From: Candidatus Methylomirabilota bacterium
Lineage (GTDB): Bacteria > Methylomirabilota > Methylomirabilia > Rokubacteriales > CSP1-6
DNA length: 64,000 nt
NCBI GenBank assembly: GCA_035709005.1
Contig: DASTFB010000071.1
Span: forward strand, 124,001-188,000
Direction: 5' to 3'
Below the pieces are notes generated by a model. That model saw nothing but the letters and a program-made list of their open reading frames with translations, had not been told where the DNA came from and made no database searches. The position numbers and the translations under genes are program-made. How positions within the stretch are numbered: the stretch's first letter is position 1; each line of letters starts with the position of its first letter. This document shows positions 39,605 to 47,853 of the stretch, piece by piece.

Positions 39605-40720
39605 ATGAAGCTCCTGATCGTCGCGCGTCCGTTCGTGTTCCACGGCGGCGTGGAGCGGGCGACGGCCGGTCTGATCCGGGCGCTGGTCGAGCACGGCTAC
39701 GAGGTTCACCTGGCCAGCCCTCCGGGGCAGAAACCGGTCGACGGCGTCGTCCTGCACCGCCTGCCGGTGCCGCCCCTGACCGCGACCGCCCGGGCGTTGA
39801 CGCTGGCCCTGGCAACGCGCCTCATCGCGGCGCGAGGTTGGGACGTCGTGCAGAGTCACGAGCGGACGCTCGGTCAGGACATCTACCGCGCCGGTGAAGG
39901 CTGCCATCGCGGCTATCTCTTGACGCGAGGCCGAGCGCCGGGGCGGCGACTCTATCATCGGGTGGTCCTCGCGCTGGAAGGCCGCGTCTTCGCGCGGACG
40001 CCACGCATCGTGGCGATCTCCTGTGCCGGCAAGCGCGAGATCGAAACCCTGTATGGCGTGAGCCCGGACCGGGTCACCGTCATCTACAACGGCGTCGATC
40101 TCGAGCGTTTTCACCCGAACAATCGCCGCACCCTGCGCGCGGCCGCACGCCGGGAAGCCGCTCTCGACGCGGAGGCCTGGACGGCGCTCTTCGTCGGCAG
40201 CGGCTTCGAACGCAAGGGGCTGGCGACCGCGATCGAGGCGCTGGCGCTCCTGGACGATCGGCAGAGCCGCCTCATCGTCGTCGGCAAGGGCGATACCCGC
40301 CCTTACGAAGCGCTGGCCAGTCGTCACGATGTCACCGGGCAGGTGATCTGGCTCGGCCCCCGCGCCGACATCGAGCGGTGGTACGCGGCCGCCGACGTCG
40401 CGGTCCTGCCCAGCCGGTACGAGCCCTTCGGCAACGTGCACCTGGAGGCGCTGGCCTCCGGCCTGCCCGTCGTGGCCAGCGTGACGGCCGGCGGCAGCGA
40501 GCTGATTCGCCCCGGTCTCAACGGGGCCGTCGTCGATGCGCGGGATCCTGGCGCCATCGCCGCCGCGCTGGCCGAGTTGCGCCAGCGCGCCATCGCCGGC
40601 GGCGCAGAGACCTGCGCGGCCGCCCGGGCATCCGCCGAGCCCTACACCTACGTCGCGCAGGTCGCGGCGTTCGGACGGCTGTACGCCGAATGCGCGGCCG
40701 GAAAGGCCAAATTGTATTGA
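39605..40720 (+). CDS. WaaG-like GT4 glycosyltransferase
   Basis: A 371-residue GT-B protein beginning MKLLIVARPFVFHGGVERAT. Its SHERTLGQDIYRAGEGCHRGYL segment (84-105) and VGSGFERKGL resemble WaaG, which adds the first glucose to the heptose core. The EX7E motif is complete (Glu273...Glu281, EPFGNVHLE). An upstream in-frame GTG would add 37 residues encoded by the repeat array, so I chose this ATG. Its stop overlaps the -35 box of the next gene's putative promoter. Confidence 0.86.
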   Translation: MKLLIVARPFVFHGGVERATAGLIRALVEHGYEVHLASPPGQKPVDGVVLHRLPVPPLTATARALTLALATRLIAARGWDVVQSHERTLGQDIYRAGEGCHRGYLLTRGRAPGRRLYHRVVLALEGRVFARTPRIVAISCAGKREIETLYGVSPDRVTVIYNGVDLERFHPNNRRTLRAAARREAALDAEAWTALFVGSGFERKGLATAIEALALLDDRQSRLIVVGKGDTRPYEALASRHDVTGQVIWLGPRADIERWYAAADVAVLPSRYEPFGNVHLEALASGLPVVASVTAGGSELIRPGLNGAVVDARDPGAIAAALAELRQRAIAGGAETCAAARASAEPYTYVAQVAAFGRLYAECAAGKAKLY

Positions 40721-40745
40721 GAATCGAGGGGTAAGGCCGTAGACT
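40717..40745 (+). promoter_or_regulatory. candidate promoter of gmhB, possibly leaderless
   Basis: TTGAGA (40717-40722; five of six to consensus), a 17-base spacer and TAGACT (40740-40745; four of six). Transcription would start around 40752, about four bases before the GTG at 40756. No Shine-Dalgarno sequence is present. This is one of the best promoter matches in the window. Confidence 0.5.
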
Positions 40746-40755
40746 GACGCCAGTT

Positions 40756-41334
40756 GTGTCACGGCCCGCTGCCTTCATCGACCGCGACGGCACACTGACG
40801 GAAGAGGTGGGGTACGTCAACCACCCCGGGCGGTTACGACTGCTGCCCCGCACGGCCGAGGCGATCCGACGTCTGAATGCGGCGGGCGTCGCCGCCGTCG
40901 TGGTCACCAACCAGGCGGGCATCGCCCGCGGCTACTTCTCCGAGGACGTGCTGCAGGCCACCAACGCCGAGCTCCTGAAGCAGCTCAAGCGCGCCGGGGC
41001 CTCTCTCGACGGTCTCTACGTCTGCCCCCACCACCCCACGGAAGGACAGCCGCCGTTCCGCGGGCACTGCGAGTGCCGCAAGCCCAAGCCGGGGCTCGTC
41101 CTGCGCGCGGCGAGCGAGCTGGGGCTCGACCTCGCGGCCTCCACGGTCATCGGCGATCGGCCGTCCGACCTGACGATGGCCCACGCCGTCGGGGCCCGCG
41201 GCGTGCTGGTGCTCACCGGGTACGGTCGGGGCGAGTGGGAGTACCGCCGCGCGACTTTCCCGGTCACGCCCGACCACGTCGCCGGTGATCTCCTGGACGC
41301 CGTGGAGTGGATGTTGCGGCAGCGGAGCGAGTGA
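40756..41334 (+). CDS. gmhB: D-glycero-beta-D-manno-heptose-1,7-bisphosphate 7-phosphatase
   Basis: Third step of ADP-heptose synthesis. The 192-residue HAD-family enzyme has the nucleophile pair Asp9/Asp11 (FIDRDGTL), TNQAGIARG, and a zinc site with Cys90, His92, Cys105 and Cys107 (CPHHP...GHCECRKP) that marks GmhB. GDRPSDLTMA supplies the late acidic residues. It is followed directly by hldA and hldC; gmhA and hldD are not in the window. Confidence 0.95.
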   Translation: MSRPAAFIDRDGTLTEEVGYVNHPGRLRLLPRTAEAIRRLNAAGVAAVVVTNQAGIARGYFSEDVLQATNAELLKQLKRAGASLDGLYVCPHHPTEGQPPFRGHCECRKPKPGLVLRAASELGLDLAASTVIGDRPSDLTMAHAVGARGVLVLTGYGRGEWEYRRATFPVTPDHVAGDLLDAVEWMLRQRSE

Positions 41335-42338
41335 TGGCCGAACCCGCGCGCCTGCGCGCCCTCGTCGACCGCTTCAGCGAGCTGACCGTCGTCGTCGTCG
41401 GCGACCTCATCGAAGATGAGTACCTGATCGGCAAGCCGGGGCGGATCTCGAGGGAAGCCCCGGTGATCATCCTGAAGTTCACCGAGCGCGATGTCCGCCT
41501 GGGGGGCGCCGCCAATGCGGCGAACAACATCCGGGCCCTGGGCGCCCGCGTGGTGCCGGTCGGCGTGATCGGCCGGGACCGCGCCGGCGAGGAGCTCGTC
41601 GCGCTCTTCCACGCGGCGGGCGTGCCGACCGACGGGCTCGTCATCGAGGCGGGACGCCCCACCCCGGTGAAGACGCGGATCATGGCCGGCGGCTATCAGG
41701 CGACCCGTCAGCAAGTGGTCCGGTTGGATCGTGAGCCCACCGAGGAGCTGAACCCGACGACGGAGGACGACCTGCTCGGCCGGCTCACCTCGCTGGCCGG
41801 CCGCGCCGACGCCATCGTGCTCTCCGACTACGGCTATGGCACCTTGAGCCCGCGGCTGTACGAGCGCATCCGCGCGCTCGCCCGCCGCGGGAACATCATC
41901 ACCACGGCCGACAGCCGGTACGACCTGCCGAGCTTCGCCGGGGTGACGGCGGCGACGCCCAACGAGGCCGAGCTGGCCGAGCTGACCGCTACGGCGGTGG
42001 ACGACGAGCGCAGCCTGGAGAAGGCGGGCCGGCAGCTGCTGGAGCGGCTGGACGCCCGGATGCTGCTGGTGACGCGAGGCAGCCAGGGGCTCGCGCTACT
42101 CGAACGGGACGGCGCGACGACGTGCATCCCCATCTTCGGTAGCGACGAGATCGCCGACGTCACCGGGGCCGGGGACACGGTGATCAGCGCCTTCACCGTG
42201 GCCCTCGCCGCCGGCGGCTCGCCGGTGGAGGCGGCGACCCTGGCCAACATGGCCGGGGGCCTGGTCGTCATGAAGCGCGGTACGGCGACGGTGGCGCGCG
42301 CCGAGCTGGTGCAGGCGCTCGGCTCCGGCGCCGCGTGA
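41334..42338 (+). CDS. hldA: D-glycero-beta-D-manno-heptose-7-phosphate kinase
   Basis: PfkB-family kinase making heptose 1,7-bisphosphate, the substrate of GmhB. The 334-residue product has GGAANAANNIRALGA near the N terminus and the anion hole plus catalytic Asp281 in DVTGAGDTV. In E. coli this activity is the N-terminal half of fused HldE; here it is a separate gene. The ATG shares a base with the gmhB stop (TGATG). Confidence 0.93.
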   Translation: MAEPARLRALVDRFSELTVVVVGDLIEDEYLIGKPGRISREAPVIILKFTERDVRLGGAANAANNIRALGARVVPVGVIGRDRAGEELVALFHAAGVPTDGLVIEAGRPTPVKTRIMAGGYQATRQQVVRLDREPTEELNPTTEDDLLGRLTSLAGRADAIVLSDYGYGTLSPRLYERIRALARRGNIITTADSRYDLPSFAGVTAATPNEAELAELTATAVDDERSLEKAGRQLLERLDARMLLVTRGSQGLALLERDGATTCIPIFGSDEIADVTGAGDTVISAFTVALAAGGSPVEAATLANMAGGLVVMKRGTATVARAELVQALGSGAA

Positions 42339-42342
42339 GCCC

Positions 42343-42810
42343 TTGCTGACGGTCGACGAGGCCGCCGCGCTGGCCGACCGGCTGCGCGCCGCCGGCAAGC
42401 GGATCGTCCTCACCAACGGCTGCTTCGATCTGCTCCACGTGGGGCACGTTCGGTATCTGCGCGAAGCCCGGGCCCTCGGCGACGTGCTCTTCGTCGGGCT
42501 CAACTCCGACGCCGCTGTCCGGCGGCTCAAGGGGCCGGGGCGTCCGCTCCTGCCCAGCGCCGAGCGGGCCGAGATCTTGACCGCCCTGCGCGCCGTCGAC
42601 CACGTGGTGCTCTTCGACGACGACACCGCCGACCGGCTGGTGACCCGCCTGCGCCCGCACGTGCACGCCAAAGGCACGGACTACACGCCGGAGTCCGTGC
42701 CCGAGGAGGCCAGCGTGCGGGCCGTCGGAGGACGTGTGGTCATCGCCGGCGATCCGAAGACTCACTCGACGCGCGACGTCATCGCGCTCATCCGCGAGCG
42801 CTTCGCCTGA
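42343..42810 (+). CDS. hldC: D-glycero-beta-D-manno-heptose 1-phosphate adenylyltransferase
   Basis: Activates heptose 1-phosphate to ADP-heptose. The 155-residue nucleotidyltransferase has TNGCFDLLHVGHVRYL with the HxGH motif at 32-35, and GPGRPLLPSAERAEIL. It corresponds to the C-terminal half of E. coli HldE. Start codon is TTG, four bases after hldA; no ATG or GTG gives a full-length protein. Confidence 0.92.
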   Translation: MLTVDEAAALADRLRAAGKRIVLTNGCFDLLHVGHVRYLREARALGDVLFVGLNSDAAVRRLKGPGRPLLPSAERAEILTALRAVDHVVLFDDDTADRLVTRLRPHVHAKGTDYTPESVPEEASVRAVGGRVVIAGDPKTHSTRDVIALIRERFA

Positions 42811-42822
42811 GAGCCGCTTCCC

Positions 42823-43821
42823 GTGAACGTGGCCCTCGTCAAGCTTTCCTCGCTGGGCGACGTCGTGCACGCGCTGCCGGTGGCGGCGACGCTGCGCGCC
42901 CGTCTGCCCGACGCGCGGCTGACCTGGATCGCCGAGCGGCGGGAGGCCGAGGTCCTCGCCGGGCACCCCGCGCTGGACGAAGTCGTGACCGTCGACACGC
43001 GCGGCTGGCGACGGTCGCGCTCGCCCGCGGCCCTGGCCGGGACGGCCCGGGCCCTGCGGGCTCTGGCGCGGCGGCTGGCCCAGGCCCGCTTCGACGCGGC
43101 GCTGGATCTGCAGGGGCTGATCAAGAGCGGGATCCTGGTCGGGCTCACCCGCGCGCCACTGCGGATCGGCTTCGATGCCCGGAGCTGCCGCGAGCCCCTC
43201 GGCGCGCTGTTCACGAACCGGCGGGTGGAGCGGCCACGCGGCGTCCACGTGGTGGAGCAGTACCTGGCCCTGACCGGCCCGCTGGGGATCGCCGAGCCGG
43301 TCCGTGACTTCCGGCTTCCCTCTGACCCCGCCGCCGAGTCCAGTATCGACGAGCTCTTCGGAGCCACCGGCATGAAGCCCCGCGACCGCGTGGTAGTGGT
43401 CAACCCCGGGGCGGGTCGGCCAACCAAGCGGTGGCCGGTCGAACGCTTCCGCGCTCTCGCCGCGCACCTGGCCGGTCAGGCGGGTGCGCACGTGCTCGTG
43501 GTGTGGGGCCCGGGCGAGGAATCGCTGGCGTCGGCGATCGCGCGACCGCCGGCCGGCCGCGTCGTGCTGGGTCCGCCCACGAGTCTGGTCCAGCTGATCG
43601 CGGTTCTGCGGCGGGCGAGCCTGCTCGTGGCGGCGGACACCGGCCCGCTTCATCTGGCTGCCGCGCTGGGCACGCCGTGCCTGGGTCTCTACGGGCCGAC
43701 CGACCCCACACGCAACGGCCCCTACGGCTCCGGCCACCGGACCCTGCGCGCACCGGACGGCCAGATGACGTCGATCGACGTGGCGCCCGTCTTTCAGGCC
43801 GCGTTGGAGCTGCTCGCCTGA
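42823..43821 (+). CDS. waaC: ADP-heptose:LPS heptosyltransferase I
   Basis: GT9 enzyme that adds the first heptose to Kdo. The 332-residue product starts MNVALVKLSSLGDVVHALPVA, the WaaC pattern, with the catalytic-Asp position in LGD. ALDLQGLIKSG, NPGAGRPTKRWP and the donor-binding ADTGPLHLAAALGTPCLGLYGPTDP follow. The choice of WaaC over another GT9 rests on the SSLGDVVHALP start and on waaF being elsewhere. Confidence 0.88.
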   Translation: MNVALVKLSSLGDVVHALPVAATLRARLPDARLTWIAERREAEVLAGHPALDEVVTVDTRGWRRSRSPAALAGTARALRALARRLAQARFDAALDLQGLIKSGILVGLTRAPLRIGFDARSCREPLGALFTNRRVERPRGVHVVEQYLALTGPLGIAEPVRDFRLPSDPAAESSIDELFGATGMKPRDRVVVVNPGAGRPTKRWPVERFRALAAHLAGQAGAHVLVVWGPGEESLASAIARPPAGRVVLGPPTSLVQLIAVLRRASLLVAADTGPLHLAAALGTPCLGLYGPTDPTRNGPYGSGHRTLRAPDGQMTSIDVAPVFQAALELLA

Positions 43822-43951
43822 TGGATCGCGGTGGCTCGAGCGCCGGCCCCGAAACCGGTGTGGCACGCGGCGCGAGCGGGGAGGTTTGGAGGGGGCGGCC
43901 TCTGCCCCCTCCAACTTCTTGGTGGGGCCGGCGCGCCTCAAAGGCGCGCGC
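43822..43951 (+). other. intergenic element with two perfect hairpins
   Basis: Inside this 130-base gap, TTGGAGGGGGC (43886-43896), a 7-base loop and GCCCCCTCCAA (43904-43914) form a perfect 11-bp stem. GCGCGCC (43931-43937), loop TCAAA and GGCGCGC (43943-43949) form a perfect 7-bp stem ending three bases before the next gene's GTG. No T tract follows, so these are not standard terminators. Confidence 0.75.
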
Positions 43952-44707
43952 GTGAATCGCCCCCTCCGAATATCGGTCACCGTCATCACGCTCGACGAGG
44001 CCGAGCGCCTGCGCTCGTGTCTGGAGAGCGCGGCCTGGGCGGACGAGATCGTCGTGGTCGACGCCGAGTCCCGCGACAAGACCCCGCAGATCGCCCGGGA
44101 GTTCACCGAGCGGGTCATCATCCGGCCCTGGCCCGGGTTCGCCGCGCAGAAGAACTTCGCCCTCGACCAGGCCACCGGCGACTGGGTGCTGTCGCTCGAC
44201 GCCGACGAGGAGGTCTCGTCCGAGCTCCGGGACGAGATCCAGCGGGTGCTGGCCCGGCCCTGCACGGTCGACGCGTACGCGATCCCTCGGAAGAACATCT
44301 TCTGGGGCCGGTGGGTCCGCCACGGTGGCCTCTATCCCGACTGGCAAGTCCGCCTGGTCCGCCGGGGCCGGGCCCGCTTCGTGCCCCGGGCCGTGCACGA
44401 GTCGGTGCAGGTGGACGGCCGGGTCGCCCGCTTGACAAGCCCCTTGCTGCACCGCAGCTATCGCGACGTGTCCGACTTCCTGGTCCGGGCCGATCGCTAC
44501 TCCACCCTGGCCGCTGAGGACTGGCTGCGCAGCGGACGCCGGGTCCGTCCGATCGACCTCGTGCTCCGCCCGCTCGGACGGTTCGTCGGGATGTACATCC
44601 TCCGCCTCGGGGCGCTGGACGGGTGGAGAGGACTTCTGCTGGCGACGCTCTACGCGTACTATGTGGGCATGCGATCGGCCAAGGCACTGGAGCAGGCGAG
44701 GCGGTGA
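43952..44707 (+). CDS. GT2-family glycosyltransferase, WaaE/KdtX-like
   Basis: A 251-residue GT-A transferase with ISVTVITLDEAERL, VVVDAESRDKTPQIA, GFAAQKNFALDQATGDWVLSLDADEEVS (split here by the DxD motif DAD) and the C-terminal GMYILRLGALDGWRGLLLA. This matches WaaE/KdtX proteins that add glucose to inner-core heptose. The GTG at 43952 gives the expected N terminus, while an earlier in-frame ATG would translate the hairpin element. Its stop overlaps trpS. Confidence 0.87.
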   Translation: MNRPLRISVTVITLDEAERLRSCLESAAWADEIVVVDAESRDKTPQIAREFTERVIIRPWPGFAAQKNFALDQATGDWVLSLDADEEVSSELRDEIQRVLARPCTVDAYAIPRKNIFWGRWVRHGGLYPDWQVRLVRRGRARFVPRAVHESVQVDGRVARLTSPLLHRSYRDVSDFLVRADRYSTLAAEDWLRSGRRVRPIDLVLRPLGRFVGMYILRLGALDGWRGLLLATLYAYYVGMRSAKALEQARR

Positions 44708-45693
44708 CCATCAAGGAACGCGTGCTGTCGGGCATGCGTCCAACCGGCAAGCTCCACCTCGGCAATTATCTGGGGGCCCTCGACAACTGGGTCCGGCTTC
44801 AAGAGGATCACGAGGGCTTCTTCTTCGTGGCCAACTGGCACGCGCTGACGACCGACGCCGAGGACGTCCGCGACATTCCCGCCAACACCGTGGAGATGGT
44901 GGCCGACTGGCTGGGGGCGGGCCTGGATCCCGCGCGCTGCACGATGTTCGTGCAGTCGCTGGTTCCCGAGCACGCCGAGCTGCACCTGCTGTTCTCCATG
45001 ATCACGCCACTGGGCTGGCTCGAGCGGGTGCCGACGTACAAGGAAATGGTGGAGCAGCTGGGGATCGAGTCCCCCTCCTACGGGTTGCTCGGCTATCCGC
45101 TGCTACAGGCCGCCGACATTCTCATGTACAAGCCGCGCTGGGTGCCGGTCGGGATCGACCAGGTGCCCCACGTCGAGCTCACCCGCGAGGTCGCCCGGCG
45201 GTTCAACCACACCTTCGGTGAAGTGTTCCCCGAGCCCCAGGCCAAGCTCACGGAGATTCCCAAGGTGCCCGGCACCGACGGGCGGAAGATGTCCAAGTCC
45301 TACGGCAACGCCATCTACCTGTCCGACCCCGCAGAGGTGGTCCGAGCCAAGATCCGGCCGATGGTGACGGACCCCGCCCGCAAGCGGCGCTCGGATCCCG
45401 GCAATCCCGACGTGTGCCCGGTCTTCGACCTGCACCGTATCTTCACGCCACCGACCGATCGCGAGTGGGCGGCCACCGGCTGCCGCACCGCCGGGATCGG
45501 CTGCCTGGACTGCAAGGCCAAGTTGCTCGAGCATCTGGAGCCGGCCCTGGCCCCCATCCGGGAGCGGCGACAGGCGTTCGCCGAGAAGCCCGGCATGATC
45601 GTGGACATCTTGCGCGACGGCTCGGCCCGGGCGCGTCGGGTGGCCCAGGCGACCATGGAGCAGGTGCACCAGGTGGTGACCATCACGCCATGA
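44704..45693 (+). CDS. trpS: tryptophanyl-tRNA synthetase with four-cysteine metal-cluster motif
   Basis: Class I synthetase charging tRNA-Trp. The 329-residue product has the HIGH-equivalent KLHLGN at 16-21 and KMSKS at 195-199. Cysteines 238, 260, 267 and 270 form C-x21-C-x6-C-x2-C. Thermotoga maritima TrpRS binds a [4Fe-4S] cluster through C-x22-C-x6-C-x2-C at nearly the same positions, so a cluster is likely here, probably touching the anticodon region. GTG overlaps the preceding stop (GTGA). Confidence 0.94.
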   Translation: MTIKERVLSGMRPTGKLHLGNYLGALDNWVRLQEDHEGFFFVANWHALTTDAEDVRDIPANTVEMVADWLGAGLDPARCTMFVQSLVPEHAELHLLFSMITPLGWLERVPTYKEMVEQLGIESPSYGLLGYPLLQAADILMYKPRWVPVGIDQVPHVELTREVARRFNHTFGEVFPEPQAKLTEIPKVPGTDGRKMSKSYGNAIYLSDPAEVVRAKIRPMVTDPARKRRSDPGNPDVCPVFDLHRIFTPPTDREWAATGCRTAGIGCLDCKAKLLEHLEPALAPIRERRQAFAEKPGMIVDILRDGSARARRVAQATMEQVHQVVTITP

Positions 45694-45703
45694 GAGGCGC
45701 GCC

Positions 45704-46516
45704 ATGACCGAGGCGGCTCCCGCGACGCTCACGTTGCGGGTGGGACAGTTCGAAGGACCGCTCGATCTCCTGCTGCACCTGTGTCGCACCAACGAGATCG
45801 ACCTGGCCAACCTGCCGGTGCGAACGATCACCGACCAGTATCTCGCCCACCTGGAAGCCATGGAGTTCCAGGACCTGGAAGCGGCCGGCGCCTTCCTGGT
45901 GATGGCGGCCACGCTCGTTTACTTGAAGTCGAAGCTGCTGGTGCCCGCGGACGAGACCGACGAGCAGCTCGACGACGAGGCCCTGGCCCTCCGCCAGGAG
46001 CTGGAAGCCCGGTTGCGCGAGTACTCCCGGATCAAGGCCCTGGGCGCCTGGCTGGGCGAGCGCGAGGCCGAGCAGGCGCTGATCTGGGGGCGTCCGGTGA
46101 GCGAGCTTCCCCCGGCCGACGAGGTGCCGCTGGAAGACCTCAGCGTCCACCTGATCGAACGCGCCTTCAAGCGGCTCGTCGAGGAGCAGGCGCGGCGCAA
46201 GCCGCGCGAGGTCCAGGCCGAGCCGATGTCGGTCCTGGACCGCATGGGCGAGATCCTGGCCGTGCTGCGGGACACCTGGTCGCTGCTGTTCTCTTCGCTG
46301 CTCGGCGCCCAGCGGCCGCCGACGGAAGTGGTGGTGACCCTGCTGGCCATCCTGGAGCTCGTGCGTCTCGGGAACATCCGCGTGCAACAGACCGAGCTGT
46401 TCGGCGACATCGTCATCGAACGACGGTCGGCCGATCCGCTGGCCCCGAGCGCCGGCTTGGCCGGCGCAATCCATACGGGGGAGGATCCGGAGGACAAGCT
46501 TGCCTACACCGATTGA
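45704..46516 (+). CDS. scpA: segregation and condensation protein ScpA
   Basis: Kleisin subunit of the bacterial condensin that bridges the heads of SMC (encoded at 6.2 kb). The 270-residue protein has the family start RVGQFEGPLDLLLHLCRTNEIDLANLPV, VMAATLVYLKSKLLVP, a charged middle and a C-terminal winged-helix region (TLLAILELVRLGNIRVQQ). It ends within scpB, a 17-base overlap. Confidence 0.94.
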   Translation: MTEAAPATLTLRVGQFEGPLDLLLHLCRTNEIDLANLPVRTITDQYLAHLEAMEFQDLEAAGAFLVMAATLVYLKSKLLVPADETDEQLDDEALALRQELEARLREYSRIKALGAWLGEREAEQALIWGRPVSELPPADEVPLEDLSVHLIERAFKRLVEEQARRKPREVQAEPMSVLDRMGEILAVLRDTWSLLFSSLLGAQRPPTEVVVTLLAILELVRLGNIRVQQTELFGDIVIERRSADPLAPSAGLAGAIHTGEDPEDKLAYTD

Positions 46517-47105
46517 CGTCGTCGAGGCCCTGCTCTTCGCGTCGGACACGCCGCTGGAGGCCGAGCGGATCCGTGAGGTCCTCGATCTGGCCGACGCCGG
46601 CGAGGCCCGCGCCCTGGTCGAGGAGCTGCGCACGCGATATGCGGCGGCCGACCGGGCTCTCACGATCGTGGAGGTCGGCGGCGGGTACCGGATGGTGACG
46701 CGCCCGGAGATCGCGCCCTGGCTGGTGCGCCTGGCTCGCTCGCGCACGCGGGCGCGCCTCAGCCGTCCCGCGCTCGAGACCCTCGCCATCGTGGCCTATC
46801 GTCAGCCCGTGTCCCGACCTGAAGTCGACGCCATCCGCGGGGTGAACTCCGACGGCGTGCTCGACAACCTCCTCGAGCGCCGGCTCATCCGCATCGGCGG
46901 CCGCAAGGAAGCACCGGGCCGGCCCTTCCTCTACGAGACCACGCGGGAGTTCCTGGTGGCCTTCGGCCTCCGGGACCTCGGCGATCTGCCCAAGGTCGAG
47001 GGCGAGTTGCTGGTGCCCGAGTTGGCGGGAGTCGCCGGCGATGGCCAAGCTCAGGCTGAACAAGATCCTGGCCCAGGCGGGGCTGGCGTCCCGACGAGCA
47101 GCTGA
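46500..47105 (+). CDS. scpB: segregation and condensation protein ScpB
   Basis: Winged-helix partner of ScpA in the SMC complex. The 201-residue product has VVEALLFASDTPLEAERI, GGGYRMVTRPEIAPW and ALETLAIVAYRQPVSRPEVDAIRGVNSDGVLDNLLERRLI, which is diagnostic. TTG start within the end of scpA. The C-terminal 20 residues overlap rluB by 65 bases, an unusually long overlap. Confidence 0.94.
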   Translation: MPTPIDVVEALLFASDTPLEAERIREVLDLADAGEARALVEELRTRYAAADRALTIVEVGGGYRMVTRPEIAPWLVRLARSRTRARLSRPALETLAIVAYRQPVSRPEVDAIRGVNSDGVLDNLLERRLIRIGGRKEAPGRPFLYETTREFLVAFGLRDLGDLPKVEGELLVPELAGVAGDGQAQAEQDPGPGGAGVPTSS

Positions 47106-47769
47106 TCGCCTGATCGCCGAGGGGCGCGTCGCCGTCAACGGCGTCGCCGCCCGCGAGGTCGGCGCACTGGCCGACCCCGAGGTCGACGCGATCACCGTCG
47201 ATGGCCGCCCCGTCCCCAGGGCGGAGGCCAAGCGCTACCTCCTGCTGAACAAGCCGCGGGGCTACGTGACGTCGCGGGCGGATCCGCAGGGACGTCCCGT
47301 CGTCACCGATCTCGTCCCGGGCTCCGCTCGCCTGTACCCGGTCGGCCGTCTCGACGTCGACGTCGAAGGCGCCTTGCTCTTGACCAACGATGGCGCGCTG
47401 ACGCATCGCCTGTTACATCCCCGCTACGGCGTCCCCCGCGTCTACGAGGCCGACGTCGCCGGCGCGGTTGCCCGGGCCGAGCTCGATCGGTGGCGACGGG
47501 GCGTCCCGCTAGAGGATGGACCGGCCGTGCCTGCCACGGTGGTCTTGCTCCGGGGCGGGCCGGCCGGCAGCCGGCTGCGCCTGACCTTCACCGAGGGGCG
47601 GAAGCACGAGGTGAAACGCTATTGCCAGGCGCTCGGGCACCCGGTAGGGCGTCTGCGCCGCATCGCGTTCGGGCCGGTCGCGCTCGGTAACCTGGGCGTC
47701 GGTCACTGGCGTCCCCTCACACCGCGCGAGCTGACCGCCCTTCGCCGGGCGGTGGCCGACGCGCGGTGA
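47041..47769 (+). CDS. rluB: rRNA large-subunit pseudouridine synthase, RluB/RsuA family
   Basis: Isomerises a uridine in 23S rRNA. The 242-residue product has an N-terminal S4 RNA-binding domain (1-60, LNKILAQAGLASRRAADRLI) and the synthase domain with the catalytic Asp105 in GRLDVDVEGALLLTNDG. RKHEVKRYCQALGHPVGRLRRI is the conserved late motif. The scpA-scpB-rluB order is common. ATG inside the end of scpB. Confidence 0.92.
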   Translation: MAKLRLNKILAQAGLASRRAADRLIAEGRVAVNGVAAREVGALADPEVDAITVDGRPVPRAEAKRYLLLNKPRGYVTSRADPQGRPVVTDLVPGSARLYPVGRLDVDVEGALLLTNDGALTHRLLHPRYGVPRVYEADVAGAVARAELDRWRRGVPLEDGPAVPATVVLLRGGPAGSRLRLTFTEGRKHEVKRYCQALGHPVGRLRRIAFGPVALGNLGVGHWRPLTPRELTALRRAVADAR

Positions 47770-47791
47770 GTTGGCCGCCGGGCCCGGGCGC

Positions 47792-47821
47792 TTGCGTGGC
47801 TCGGAGACGTTAGCCTATAAT
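47792..47821 (+). promoter_or_regulatory. promoter of the pheA-rpsA operon
   Basis: TTGCGT (47792-47797), an 18-base spacer and a perfect TATAAT (47816-47821), in the 84-base gap before pheA. Transcription would begin about 26 bases before the pheA ATG. It probably drives pheA, hisC, tyrA, aroA and cmk, which are tightly packed downstream. Confidence 0.6.
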
Positions 47822-47853
47822 GCGCGGTATTCAGTAGACGGGCAGGGATCGCT

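Noticed and set aside
39345-39608. A repeat-containing peptide (27-residue period) read through the 81-bp array
   Set aside because: Since 81 is a multiple of three, any open frame repeats automatically. It has no Shine-Dalgarno site, overlaps two better genes, and the units diverge at non-synonymous and synonymous positions alike.
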